Below are positions 29,957-38,846 of a stretch of DNA of 64,000 nucleotides, piece after piece; within the stretch, counting starts at the first letter, position 1; every line of letters starts with the position of its first letter. Origin of the DNA: Myxococcales bacterium (GTDB lineage Bacteria > Myxococcota_A > Polyangia > Polyangiales > JADJMO01). The stretch covers positions 1-64,000 of the forward strand of contig JADJMO010000026.1 of the NCBI GenBank assembly GCA_016709545.1, written 5' to 3'. Below the pieces are notes generated by a model. It saw nothing but the letters and a program-made list of their open reading frames with translations. It made no database searches and was not told the DNA's origin. The translations under genes and the position numbers were made by a program.

Positions 29957-32900
29957 ATGCCTGTCATCGCCCGTCACGTCCGCGTCGAATCCAAGGCCCT
30001 CCCCGAGTCCATCCAGGTCCGCACGCTGCGAGGTCGAGAGCGCATCTCGCAGCCCTACGAGTTCGAAGTCGAGGTGCTGACCGACGACATGTCCGGCATC
30101 GACGAGGCCGCGCTCCTCGACGAGGGCATCCAGATCCACTTCGACACCGACCCCAACGACCCGAGCTCCGTCGCCCGGACCATCCACGGCATGGTGCGTG
30201 AGGTGCACGATCTCGGGGTCACCGAGGCCCGTCAGCTGGTCTACCGAATCTACGTCGCCCCGCGCATGTGGCGGCTGACGCTCGCGACCACGCTCGACAT
30301 CTTCCTCGACGCGAACGTCCCCGACATCGTCAAGGCGCGCCTCGGGCGTCACCAGCTCTCCCCCGCCGAGGAGGGCAAGGACAAGACCGCGCAGGGCGAC
30401 CCGCCCGACCTCGAGTTCCGCCTGGCGCGCACCTACGAGGCGCGTGAGTTCGTCGTCCAGTACAAGGAGAGCGACCTCGACTTCGTGCAGCGCCTCTGCG
30501 AGCACCTGGGCATCTTCTACTTCTTCGAGGAGCGCCCCGACCGCGATCTCCTGGTCTTCGGCGACGACAACCAGGCCTTCGGCCGCGTCGACCCCGAAGA
30601 CGCGCCCCTCCCGTGGGTGGCGCGGGGCGAGAAGACCGGCATCTTCGACCTCGGCTCCCGCGCGCGCCCCATCCCTCACCGCTTCGTCACGCGCGACTAC
30701 AACTACCGCACGCCGCTGCTCGACATGCTCGGCGAGACCGAGCTCACCGCCCCAGGGCCCGGTCACGACCAGATCGAGTACGGCACGCACTTCAAGACCC
30801 CGGACGAGGCGAAGTTCTTCGCCGAGATCCGCGCGCAGGAGGCCCGCGCCCAGCGCAAGATCTACGAGGGCAAGTCCACCGACCCGCGCCTGCGCGCCGG
30901 CGCCCGGTTCCGGCTCGAGGGTCACCCCCGCGGCGACCTCGACCTCCTGGTCACCGAGGTGCTCCACGAGGCCGAGCAGGTGGCGTTCGAGGGCGAGGGC
31001 ACGAACCGCTACGAGTGCACGTTCCACGCGATCGAAGCGCAGATCGCCTTCCGACCGCCGCGGGTCACCAAGGTCCCCCGCATCCACGGCGTGCTGACCG
31101 GCAAGGTGGTGGCCGACGGTGACTACGCCGACGTCGACGACCAGGGCCGCTACCGCGTGCGCTTCCTGTTCGACACCGCCGATCGCGGCGAGGAGCAGGC
31201 CTCCCGGCCGATCCGCATGATGCAGCCCCACTCGGGGCCTGGCTACGGCATGCACTTCCCGATGCGCGGGGGTGTCGAGGTGGCCCTCAGCTTCGTCGAC
31301 GGCGACCCGGATCGTCCGATCATCGCGGGCACGGTGCCCAACCCGTCCACCGCGAGCCCGGTCACCGACGACAACAAGCGGCGCAACGTCATCCGCACCG
31401 GGCGCGGAAACGAGATCAACATCGACGACGACGAGAGCTCGCCGCGCATCAAGATGTCGACGCCGCGGCTCAACAGCTACCTCCAGCTCGGCGCCCCCAA
31501 CGGCGCCGAGGACGGCGTGATGCTGTCCACGGCGGGCTCGGCCAGCACGATCGGCACGCTCGGCGTGGGCATGGTCGGCTCGATCGGCACCGCGGTGAGC
31601 CTCATCCAGGACCTGCGCTCCTCGGGCGACATCATCACCCTCGCCGAGAAGCCGGGCCTCATCGAGAAGATGCTCGCCGTGGGCGCGCTGGTGGACGTCG
31701 TCGCCGAGCTCGGCACCGCGGGCGTAGAGATCGCGCGCACCACCCTCTCGGCCACCGCGGACACGACCGCGAAGCAGGCCGAGGCCGAGGGCAAGAACGT
31801 CTCGTCGGCGAACGACCGGCAGTCGCTCCAGCAGGTCAAGCAGGCCGAGGCGCTCAAGGCGCTCGGCGAGCCGCCCCCCGAGTCCGACACCTCGGCCAAG
31901 GCCGTCGCGCAGCGCAACCTCGCCGCGAAGTACGCGGCCTACGCCGCGGTGACGGCCCGGCTCCCCAACGAACGCAAGGCGGCGACCGACGCGCGAGGAC
32001 GGGTCGAGGAGCTCGAACGCCGACGCGACATCGGCGGCGAGACCGGCCTCGATGCTCAGCTCGTGACCGCGCGCGCGCTCCGCGACACGGCCGAGAAGAC
32101 CGTGCTGCTCTCCGCCGAGGAGATCGACGGCGACACGGTCGCGCCGACCGCGTCGCGCTGGAGCGAGATCACGCCCGCGGAGCAGGCGGCCGCGCTCTCC
32201 CCCGACAAGCAGACCGAGCTCATGGAGGCGGCCAACGCGCTCTCGGCGCTCTCCACCGACGCGGAGAAGGCCCAGATCGACAAGCTGAAGCTCGCGGTGA
32301 CCGACGAGGAGACGGCCCGCGACGCGGTGGCCTCCGCGGAAGCCAGCAAGGAGCTGAAGCAGCGCACGGCCGAGGACGCGGCGTTCGTCGCGAGCAAGAG
32401 CCCGGCGGCCCGGGCGCTCGAGGCCACGACCATCGCCCTCAACGGCCTGCGCGTCGGGGTGACGCTGTATTCGGCCATCCTCGGCGGCATCAACCTCTAC
32501 CAGAAGACCAAGCAAGCCGCGACGAACGAGGTCGCCTGGCAGCAGCTGCGCGCCGACATCCTCGCCATGGGGCTGCGCGCCTCCCCCGGCCTCGGACCGC
32601 TCGGCAACGAGGCGGTGTTCCAGGACGACGCGAGCGCCATGCACCTCGTCGGCTCCGAGGACTCGATGGGCGTGTACGGCCTCGATCGCCTGTTCATGTG
32701 GTCGAAGTCGATCAACCTGCACGGCTCGGAGCAGATCGTCATCGCCTGCGGCAAGGACAACACCGCGATCACGGCGTCGGAGTCCACCAAGGCGGCCAAG
32801 GCGGCCAAGGCCGCCACGGCACCGCCGCTGCCGCAGCCGCCGCCGATCCCACCGAAGCTCCCCAAGATCAAGCCGCCGCGGGCGGGCATCCTCCAGTGGA

Positions 32901-33499
32901 CGGGGGCGATCGTCCTCTCGGATCAGAAGGCGGAGGTGCGCGCGCCGACCATGTACATGACGGGCGACAAGCTCGACATCCGCACGTGCGCGGCGTTCGC
33001 ACCGCCGGCGGAGCCGCCGAAGAAGCAGACCTTCGTGATGGACAGCGCGGCCGCCGAGATCGCCCTCTCCGCGATCGGGTCACCCACGGCCAAGGCCACC
33101 TTCACCCTCACGGGCGACGCGGCCCCCAAGGTCGTCCTCGCGACCGAGAAGGGCACCAAGAAGGCGACCTTCAGCACCACCGAAGGCAAGTTCACCCTCG
33201 AGACGAGCGACGGCTTCAGCCTGGCCACGACCAAGAAGGCCGCCGACATCGAGCTCGATGCGATGGGGCACGCCAGCATCCTGGTCTCCGGCGGCAGCCG
33301 CGTGATGCTCAAGACCGACGGCGGTGCCGAGGTGACCCTCGGGAAGAAGGAGATCCACGTCAAGGTGGGCAGCAGCGAGATCACCCTCGGACCCTCGGGC
33401 GTGAAGCTCAAGGGCACGAAGGTGGAGGTCGACGGGATGTTCTCGGTGAACGGCAAGAGCCTCGCCGAGATCACCGGCGGACAGGTGAAGATCGGCTGA
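29957..33499 (+). CDS. vgrG: VgrG spike protein with long central helical insertion
   Basis: A 1,180-residue type VI needle-tip protein. Residues 1-365 form the gp27-like base (VRTLRGRERISQPYEFEVEVL, QYKESDLDFVQRLCEHLGIFYFFEE). Residues ~375-455 form the gp5 OB fold (GVLTGKVVADGDYADVDDQGRYRVRF, PHSGPGYGMHFPMRGGVEV). After NEINIDDDESSPRIKMSTP there is an inserted region of ~320 residues (about 530-850), mostly Ala/Glu/Lys-rich helices. Beta-helix sequence then resumes (EAVFQDDASAMHLVGSEDSMGVYG, ...HGSEQIVIACG). The last 200 residues are repetitive beta strands. No tss structural genes are in the window. The start ATG at 29957 is chosen over an in-frame ATG at 29936 that overlaps the divergent gene. 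Confidence 0.9.
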   Translation: MPVIARHVRVESKALPESIQVRTLRGRERISQPYEFEVEVLTDDMSGIDEAALLDEGIQIHFDTDPNDPSSVARTIHGMVREVHDLGVTEARQLVYRIYVAPRMWRLTLATTLDIFLDANVPDIVKARLGRHQLSPAEEGKDKTAQGDPPDLEFRLARTYEAREFVVQYKESDLDFVQRLCEHLGIFYFFEERPDRDLLVFGDDNQAFGRVDPEDAPLPWVARGEKTGIFDLGSRARPIPHRFVTRDYNYRTPLLDMLGETELTAPGPGHDQIEYGTHFKTPDEAKFFAEIRAQEARAQRKIYEGKSTDPRLRAGARFRLEGHPRGDLDLLVTEVLHEAEQVAFEGEGTNRYECTFHAIEAQIAFRPPRVTKVPRIHGVLTGKVVADGDYADVDDQGRYRVRFLFDTADRGEEQASRPIRMMQPHSGPGYGMHFPMRGGVEVALSFVDGDPDRPIIAGTVPNPSTASPVTDDNKRRNVIRTGRGNEINIDDDESSPRIKMSTPRLNSYLQLGAPNGAEDGVMLSTAGSASTIGTLGVGMVGSIGTAVSLIQDLRSSGDIITLAEKPGLIEKMLAVGALVDVVAELGTAGVEIARTTLSATADTTAKQAEAEGKNVSSANDRQSLQQVKQAEALKALGEPPPESDTSAKAVAQRNLAAKYAAYAAVTARLPNERKAATDARGRVEELERRRDIGGETGLDAQLVTARALRDTAEKTVLLSAEEIDGDTVAPTASRWSEITPAEQAAALSPDKQTELMEAANALSALSTDAEKAQIDKLKLAVTDEETARDAVASAEASKELKQRTAEDAAFVASKSPAARALEATTIALNGLRVGVTLYSAILGGINLYQKTKQAATNEVAWQQLRADILAMGLRASPGLGPLGNEAVFQDDASAMHLVGSEDSMGVYGLDRLFMWSKSINLHGSEQIVIACGKDNTAITASESTKAAKAAKAATAPPLPQPPPIPPKLPKIKPPRAGILQWTGAIVLSDQKAEVRAPTMYMTGDKLDIRTCAAFAPPAEPPKKQTFVMDSAAAEIALSAIGSPTAKATFTLTGDAAPKVVLATEKGTKKATFSTTEGKFTLETSDGFSLATTKKAADIELDAMGHASILVSGGSRVMLKTDGGAEVTLGKKEIHVKVGSSEITLGPSGVKLKGTKVEVDGMFSVNGKSLAEITGGQVKIG

Positions 33500-33509
33500 G
33501 CGTGCTGGC

Positions 33510-34481
33510 TCAGCCCGCGGCGGGGCCGATGTGGCCGAGGCCGCCGCCGAAGTGGATGCCGTGGAGCCCGCCGAACCCGCCCACGGCCCGGCGGTAGAAC
33601 AGCGGGTCGTCCACCAGCGTGAGCCGGGGCTCGACCCGCAGCGGGTGCTCGTCGAACGCGAGGGCGAGGCCGGGGGCTGCGCCGTGCGCCTCGAGCCAGG
33701 CGAGGTCGGCCATGGAGAGCGCGATGCCCTCGCCGAGCAGCGCGCGGAACGTGTGGTGGAGATCGTCCTCCTCCACCTCGGTGTCGTCGAAGTCGTCGAT
33801 CACATAGATGAGTCTATGGATTCCCTGGGCGCGCAGCGCCGCGGCGTCGGGGAGATCGGCGGAGCCGAGCATGTAGCGGTTGTCGAACACTCCGGGCTCG
33901 GGCTCGTCGAAGCGGTAGGCGAGCCGCCACGCGTCGAGGAGGAACACCGGCACGGTGTGCGTGTGGAGGATCGCTGGGCGCGGCTCCTCGGCGACCAGCG
34001 CAGCGAGGGTCTCCTCGGCGGGCACCAGCTCGTCCTCGTTGGGCCAGTTGTGGAACGTGGGCACGAGCGAGACCGGGTGCTTCGAGTAGCGCGACAGCTC
34101 CGCGCCGAACGCCACCGAGGCCGCGCCGCGCAGGTCGACCACGAGCCCCACGTCCGGCGGCAGGCCCGCGGCGGCGATGGCCCGGGCCGCCCGCCGGGCG
34201 CGGTGGACGATCTCGAGCGCCTCGACGTCGGGCAGCATCGTCGTCTTGCGATCCAGGGCGTCGAGCGAGGCGAACAGGGTGGGCTTCACATAGGGTCTGT
34301 ATGGGTCTCCCGGAGGCAGCTGCCACTTGCGGAGCGCGTCCGCCGCCGTGGGCAGGTTCACGAGGCGACCTTCCGGGACGTCCTCGGCCCAGAACGCCAC
34401 GCTGACCGAGGGGGTCCACGGGCGGATCGTGCACGCCGAGGCGAGCAGGAGGGCGGAGAGCGGGGCGAGGCGGCGGATCAC
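33510..34481 (-). CDS. Lipoprotein, last gene of a coupled operon
   Basis: A 323-residue lipoprotein starting at GTG 34481, which overlaps the upstream stop by 4 bases. The signal peptide ends in the lipobox LLLASAC (Cys ~16). The body is alpha/beta: VGLVVDLRGAASVAFGAEL, HPVSLVPTFHNWPNEDELVPAEETLAALV, and ...RLIYVIDDFDDTEVEEDDLH, which is strongly acidic. The C terminus is Gly/His-rich (GGFGGLHGIHFGGGLGHIG). No family is recognised. The operon with the ATP-grasp-like and GH18-like genes suggests a common envelope task. It is convergent with vgrG, 10 bases apart. Confidence 0.75.
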   Translation of the reverse strand: MIRRLAPLSALLLASACTIRPWTPSVSVAFWAEDVPEGRLVNLPTAADALRKWQLPPGDPYRPYVKPTLFASLDALDRKTTMLPDVEALEIVHRARRAARAIAAAGLPPDVGLVVDLRGAASVAFGAELSRYSKHPVSLVPTFHNWPNEDELVPAEETLAALVAEEPRPAILHTHTVPVFLLDAWRLAYRFDEPEPGVFDNRYMLGSADLPDAAALRAQGIHRLIYVIDDFDDTEVEEDDLHHTFRALLGEGIALSMADLAWLEAHGAAPGLALAFDEHPLRVEPRLTLVDDPLFYRRAVGGFGGLHGIHFGGGLGHIGPAAG

Positions 34482-35674
34482 GCGGCCTCCACCAGGACGG
34501 GGACGCAGAGCGCGTCGTGGCTCACGTGGCTGTGCACGGTGAGCCGCGCGAAGTAGCCGACGAAGGTGTCGTCGAGCACGTAGGCGCCCAGGGTCACGAG
34601 GCGCGGCCCGAGCGGGGTGGGTATCGGGCGCTGCTTCACGAACCGCTGCAGCACCCACGACTCGCCCCGCAGCGAGCCCGCGGCGGCCGCGCGGAGCGCC
34701 TGCGCGAACGCGGGCGGCGAGAGCAGCGAGCCGACGTAGACCTGGTCCCCGACGCGCCCGAACGAGCGCTTGAGCACCCACGCGGGCTGCTCTTGCAGGA
34801 TGGTCGCGAGGTCCACCTCCTCGAGCGCCACCGTGGGCGCGATCCACGGCGCCGGGGGCACGCGGCTCAGCACGAACTTGGACTGCGCGTGGATGTGCGC
34901 GAACGCGGTGAGGTCGAACACCGAGCCCATCTCGACGGCGCGCGCGAGATCGCGCACGTTGTCCTGCCCGACGAGCCACTCGGTGGGGAAGAACCGGTAG
35001 ACGGCGCGCACCGCGGTGCGCCCCACGAACAGCGACCGACCGACGAGCCGCGCCGCGGTCGGCGCCGCGAGCACCGCGGCCACGCCCCGCGCCGCGAGCG
35101 CCTTCTTGACCAGCGCGCAGACCTGCAGGTCCTCGGCGTACGCGGTCGCGTACAGGAGCGCCACCGGGAGCCCGCCGCTCGCCCTGGCCAGGCGCTCGGC
35201 CAGGGCGTCGACGACGCACGTCGGGTCGTGCCCGGACTGGAAGCCCGCGGCGCGCGTGAGGGCGGGCAGCGCGAGCGACTCGTTGTGCCCGCCGGGGCAG
35301 TCGGCGTTGACCTCGCACGCGACGAAGTGGCCGTCCTCGCCGAGCAGCAGGTCGACCCGCGCGAGCAGCGCGGAAGACCCTCCCCGGCGCGAGGCGGTCG
35401 CGAGCGCGACGACGTCGGGGTGCAGCCGGTAGCGCGCCTGCTCGCTCGGATCCTGGTGGGCGCGCTCGCTCGCGGCGAGGCTCGCGCGCACGGTCTCGAC
35501 GGCTGCGCGCGCGGCGTCGCGGTGGAGCGACACGGGCAAGAGCAGCGGATTCAGCCCCACGCGCCGCCGCCCCGCGACGAAGGCGTCGAACACGAGGTAG
35601 CGCGTCTCGAGCTCGTGGAGGAGCTCGGGCGAGAGCGGGTCGGCCGAGGCCATGGCCGCGACGCGCAGGCTCAC
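34478..35674 (-). CDS. ATP-grasp ligase-like protein (glutathionylspermidine-synthase-like)
   Basis: A 398-residue cytoplasmic protein with ATP-grasp features: VACEVNADCPGGHNES (compare the E-x-N-A-D block of glutathionylspermidine synthase-type ligases), VDLLLGEDGHF, WVLKRSFGRVGDQVYVG (nucleotide-contact Lys) and LQRFVKQRPIPTP. Such enzymes join a carboxylate to an amine via an acyl phosphate. The substrate is unknown. GTG 35674 overlaps the upstream stop (GTGA), the same coupling as at its other end; an ATG seven codons in (35653) is an alternative. The surrounding genes encode envelope proteins, which suggests peptide or cell-wall-precursor ligation, but this is inference. Confidence 0.75.
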   Translation of the reverse strand: MSLRVAAMASADPLSPELLHELETRYLVFDAFVAGRRRVGLNPLLLPVSLHRDAARAAVETVRASLAASERAHQDPSEQARYRLHPDVVALATASRRGGSSALLARVDLLLGEDGHFVACEVNADCPGGHNESLALPALTRAAGFQSGHDPTCVVDALAERLARASGGLPVALLYATAYAEDLQVCALVKKALAARGVAAVLAAPTAARLVGRSLFVGRTAVRAVYRFFPTEWLVGQDNVRDLARAVEMGSVFDLTAFAHIHAQSKFVLSRVPPAPWIAPTVALEEVDLATILQEQPAWVLKRSFGRVGDQVYVGSLLSPPAFAQALRAAAAGSLRGESWVLQRFVKQRPIPTPLGPRLVTLGAYVLDDTFVGYFARLTVHSHVSHDALCVPVLVEAA

Positions 35675-36726
35675 GGTCGCGCCCGCGCCAGGGTGGAGAA
35701 CAGCGCTGGATCCTCGGTGCCGAGCGCGTAGTAGACGACGCCCACGTCGTCGGGGAGCTTCGCGTCGTCGAGCGCGTGGAGCGCCCACAGCGTGGAGTTG
35801 GCGTCGTCGTACCAGGTGGTGTGCGCGCCCCCCTGCGCGTCGGTCCAGCCGAAGTGCAGCGCCCCGGTGGGGCCCCGCGCTGGCGTCTGCCCGTAGAGGG
35901 CGGCGAGCCCCTGCGCCTCCACGAACGAGACGAGCCGGCCCCCCTTGGGACCGGTGTCGATTCCATAGAGAGGATATGCGATGTCGAGGGCGACGGTCGG
36001 CCCCGCGAACCCGCGCACGAACCGGTAGCTGTCCATCGTCCACCCCGGATCGGCGACCGGGCCCGCCTCGGGGTCGGAGTAGTCGAGGGTCATGATGCGC
36101 AGGCGGTCGACGCTCTTGCCGAGCGCGGGCAGGTCGAACCCCGCGTCGCTGCCCGGGGGCGGCAGCAGCATGCCGAGGTGGGTCGGGCCGAGCACGCTGC
36201 GCAGGCCCGCCACGAAGACGGTGAGGTTGGCCTTGGCGGTGCTCGGGACCTTCTGCAGATCGAGCTCGACGCCGTCGGCGAGGCGCGCGAGGTCGAGCAG
36301 GCTCTTGGCGGCGGCGTCGCGGAACAGCGGGTCTCCGAGCTGCTTGTCGAGCTGCGCCGGGTCGAACCGGTAGCCCGTCCCGTCGGTGAACGACGCGCCG
36401 ATGCGCACCTTGTAGCGAGGGTGGAGCGCGGCGACCTGCTCGACGAGCGCCTTGCGGGCGCCGGCGTCGAGCGGCCCCACCCGACCGTCCTCGAGCGGCA
36501 GCGCGCAGAGGAACACCACCTCCTGCACGACCTTGGCGGTCGCGTCGGCCGCGAGCGTCTGCGCCTGCCATGGATCGAGGGAGCACCCGTCGGCGATCAC
36601 GGTGCCGCGCCGCGCGACCAGCGGCGTGGTCGAGGGCGAGGCGAGCTCGGCGAAGCCGTCCCCCGACGAGATGCCGCACCCGACCAGCGACAGCGCCGAG
36701 ACCAAGAGGACCGAGACGCGGGTCAT
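35671..36726 (-). CDS. GH18-like lipoprotein, catalytic Glu replaced
   Basis: A 351-residue lipoprotein with the lipobox LSLVGC (Cys 17). Fold cues of glycoside hydrolase family 18 are seen: KVRIGAS, then DGVELDLQ at residues 151-158 in the place of the family motif DGxDxDxE, LRIMTLDYS and ALDIAYPLYGID, and an aromatic near the end (TTWYDDANST). The motif has Q where the proton-donor Glu should be, so chitinase activity is doubtful. It may bind or, with another residue, still act on a polysaccharide. The start overlaps the upstream stop by ATGA and its own stop overlaps the ATP-grasp gene. Confidence 0.7.
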   Translation of the reverse strand: MTRVSVLLVSALSLVGCGISSGDGFAELASPSTTPLVARRGTVIADGCSLDPWQAQTLAADATAKVVQEVVFLCALPLEDGRVGPLDAGARKALVEQVAALHPRYKVRIGASFTDGTGYRFDPAQLDKQLGDPLFRDAAAKSLLDLARLADGVELDLQKVPSTAKANLTVFVAGLRSVLGPTHLGMLLPPPGSDAGFDLPALGKSVDRLRIMTLDYSDPEAGPVADPGWTMDSYRFVRGFAGPTVALDIAYPLYGIDTGPKGGRLVSFVEAQGLAALYGQTPARGPTGALHFGWTDAQGGAHTTWYDDANSTLWALHALDDAKLPDDVGVVYYALGTEDPALFSTLARARP

Positions 36727-37394
36727 GGCGAGACCTCCCACCGCAGGGCGATCGCCCCGCCGTCGAACCAACGGAACTGACGCACGAACGGGGAGACGAC
36801 GAGGCACGCGCGCGCCACGGGGTCGACGCGCCGGCAGACCTCGAGGTGGCCGCGGAGGAAGAACGTGGCCGCGAACGCGTTGCCCTCGTAGGCGTCGGCG
36901 CCGATGCCGACGGTGGCCGGGGTGACGAGGATCGTCGCGCCGAAGGTCATGCCGGCGCCGAAGCTCCAGCGCCGCACGTTCTGCCGCACGCGGAAGCCGA
37001 GGGCGTCGAGGTCGACGTGCCACGCACGCGCCGGGCGCAGCTCCGCCGGGGAGCCGTCGACGGAGCGGAGCACCGGCGAGTAGGGGCCGATCGCCCCACC
37101 GATGCGCATGCCGAGCAGCGAGAACCAGTACCGCTGCTTCCACACGACCCCCATGCTGCCGCCGACGGAGAGGAACGTCAGCGCGCCGTACCCCCCGCGC
37201 AGGTCTTTTCCCGCGACGGAGCGGGGCATGCCCTCGGCCTCGGCCATGGTGAACGTGCTGCTCGGCGCCGTGGTCATGTACTCGAGGCCACCGTCGACCG
37301 AGAGATCGAGCTGGAGGCGCCCGGCGTGCGCCGTCTTGCCGCCCCCGATCACCACGGCGAGGCCCAGACAAAAGGCGGACGCGCGAGGGAGCAC
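36723..37394 (-). CDS. Outer-membrane or exported beta-rich protein of unknown function
   Basis: A 223-residue protein starting at GTG 37394 with a signal peptide (LPRASAFCLGLAVVIGGGKTAHA) probably cut after AHA. The mature part has alternating hydrophobic/polar strands with aromatic ends (GVVWKQRYWFSLLGMRIGGAIG, WSFGAGMTFGATILVTP, EGNAFAATFFLRGHLEVC). It closes with a final strand (GGAIALRWEVSP), as in small beta barrels. Two Cys (EVCRRVDPVARAC) may pair. It is the first gene of a four-gene operon coupled by 4-base overlaps. No family name can be given. Confidence 0.68.
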   Translation of the reverse strand: MLPRASAFCLGLAVVIGGGKTAHAGRLQLDLSVDGGLEYMTTAPSSTFTMAEAEGMPRSVAGKDLRGGYGALTFLSVGGSMGVVWKQRYWFSLLGMRIGGAIGPYSPVLRSVDGSPAELRPARAWHVDLDALGFRVRQNVRRWSFGAGMTFGATILVTPATVGIGADAYEGNAFAATFFLRGHLEVCRRVDPVARACLVVSPFVRQFRWFDGGAIALRWEVSP

Positions 37395-37527
37395 GGCGGG
37401 CTTGCTAGCGAACGCCGTTCCAGCGAGATCTCGGCCGATCACTCGGATCCTCGTCGCCGGACCACGGCCAAGAGATCCCAGTCCCGATGTGTCGTGGGGC
37501 GTGGTGCCCCACGCGTGCCGTACGCGC

Positions 37528-38814
37528 CTACTTCGTGCACAGCTTGACGGGCGTGCCGTCGGTCGCGGTGAGGCCCGAGGCGACGCACGACATGCCGGTG
37601 GGGCAGAGGCCGTCGACGCACATGCGCGTGCAGTACCCACCCCCGGTGCCCGCCTGACACAGCGCCGTGAGGCAGTCGCGGCCCCGCGTGCATGCGTCGC
37701 CGAGGAAGCTCGAGCCGGTGACCGTGCTGCACACGAGCAGCGTGCTCTTGGGCGGCCCCGGGTCCTCGAGCGGGAAGCAGCCCCACCCGCTCGGACACCC
37801 GCCGCGCACGGTGCAACGCTGCGCGCACGAGGCGGGCGTGGTGCCGTCGTCGCAGGCGCCGCTGCGACAGAGGTTGGTGCCGGTCGCGCTGCAGGTGGCG
37901 CCGAGCGGCGCTGAGCCGAGCACGTCGGCCGGGGGTGCGCAGACGTTCTTGCCGGAGACGCTCTGGCACGTGTACGCAGGCAGCCCGACGAGCCGCAGCG
38001 GACAGTCGGCGGAGCTGTCGCACGTGGCCGTGCAGCCGAGCCCGCCCGAGCCGCAGAACCCGAGCGAGCCCGGGCACTGATCGGCGGTGCCGCACGGCCG
38101 CTCGATGTCGACGCAGACCTTGGTGCCGCCGACGCTGCTGCACGCGAAGCCCGCGGGGCAGTCCGACGCGCTCGCGCACTTGTGCGTGCAGTGAGACGCC
38201 GACGTCGTGCCGATGCAGTAGTTCTGGCAGCCCGCGCCGGTCGTGATGTTGCAGCCCGCCTTGCCGGTGTCGTCGAGCTGACAGATGCCGCCCGCGCACT
38301 GCAGGCCGTCGGGGCACTCGCCCGAGCTCGTGCACGCCTTGGTGCAGAACCGCGGGGCGGAGAGGGTGCACTTGCCGCTCGTGCACTCGCCGTCGCTCGT
38401 GCAGCGGTCGAAGATCGCGCCCTTCGGGCCGGTGTCGCCCGGCCCCGTGTCGGTGATCGAGGTGTCGCCCGGGTCGGTGTCCGGCGCGGTGTCGAGGCTC
38501 GTGGAGTCGACGCCCGAGTCGGTGGTGACGGTGGTGTCGGGCTTGCCCGTGTCGCCCGCGTCGGCGCCGTCGGCGCCCGCGTCGTCGACGCCGCCGTCGG
38601 GCTTCACGCACACGCCGCGGCTGCAGGCCTTGCGGTCGTCCGGGCAGTCGATCGCGGCGTAGCACTGCACCTGACACTTGCCGTCGACGCAGAGGCCCGA
38701 CTCGCAGTCGCTGTTGTACGAGCACTCGGTGACCGAGCACTGCACGGAGCTCACGCTCGAACCGACGAGCGCGGCGAGGCCGAGCGCGCGCAACCACCCG
38801 GGTCCTCTTTGCAC
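37528..38814 (-). CDS. Large Cys-rich secreted protein with Asp/Thr linker
   Basis: A 428-residue exported protein starting at GTG 38814 with a signal peptide (RALGLAALVGSSVSSVQC). It contains ~40 Cys, arranged as small modules of the form C-x-SD-C-x-G-x-C (YNSDCESGLCVDGKCQ, TSDGECTSGKCTLS, SSGECPDGLQCAGGICQ, SDCPAGFACSS). A disordered linker of Asp/Thr/Gly (residues ~75-135) splits them. This design is common in myxobacterial surface proteins. The Cys after SSVQ is a poor lipobox, so lipidation is unsure. Ligand unknown. It lies 133 bases from the four-gene operon start. Confidence 0.8.
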   Translation of the reverse strand: MQRGPGWLRALGLAALVGSSVSSVQCSVTECSYNSDCESGLCVDGKCQVQCYAAIDCPDDRKACSRGVCVKPDGGVDDAGADGADAGDTGKPDTTVTTDSGVDSTSLDTAPDTDPGDTSITDTGPGDTGPKGAIFDRCTSDGECTSGKCTLSAPRFCTKACTSSGECPDGLQCAGGICQLDDTGKAGCNITTGAGCQNYCIGTTSASHCTHKCASASDCPAGFACSSVGGTKVCVDIERPCGTADQCPGSLGFCGSGGLGCTATCDSSADCPLRLVGLPAYTCQSVSGKNVCAPPADVLGSAPLGATCSATGTNLCRSGACDDGTTPASCAQRCTVRGGCPSGWGCFPLEDPGPPKSTLLVCSTVTGSSFLGDACTRGRDCLTALCQAGTGGGYCTRMCVDGLCPTGMSCVASGLTATDGTPVKLCTK

Positions 38815-38846
38815 GCCCCCATGATAGCAGGCGAATCCGCCGCCGC

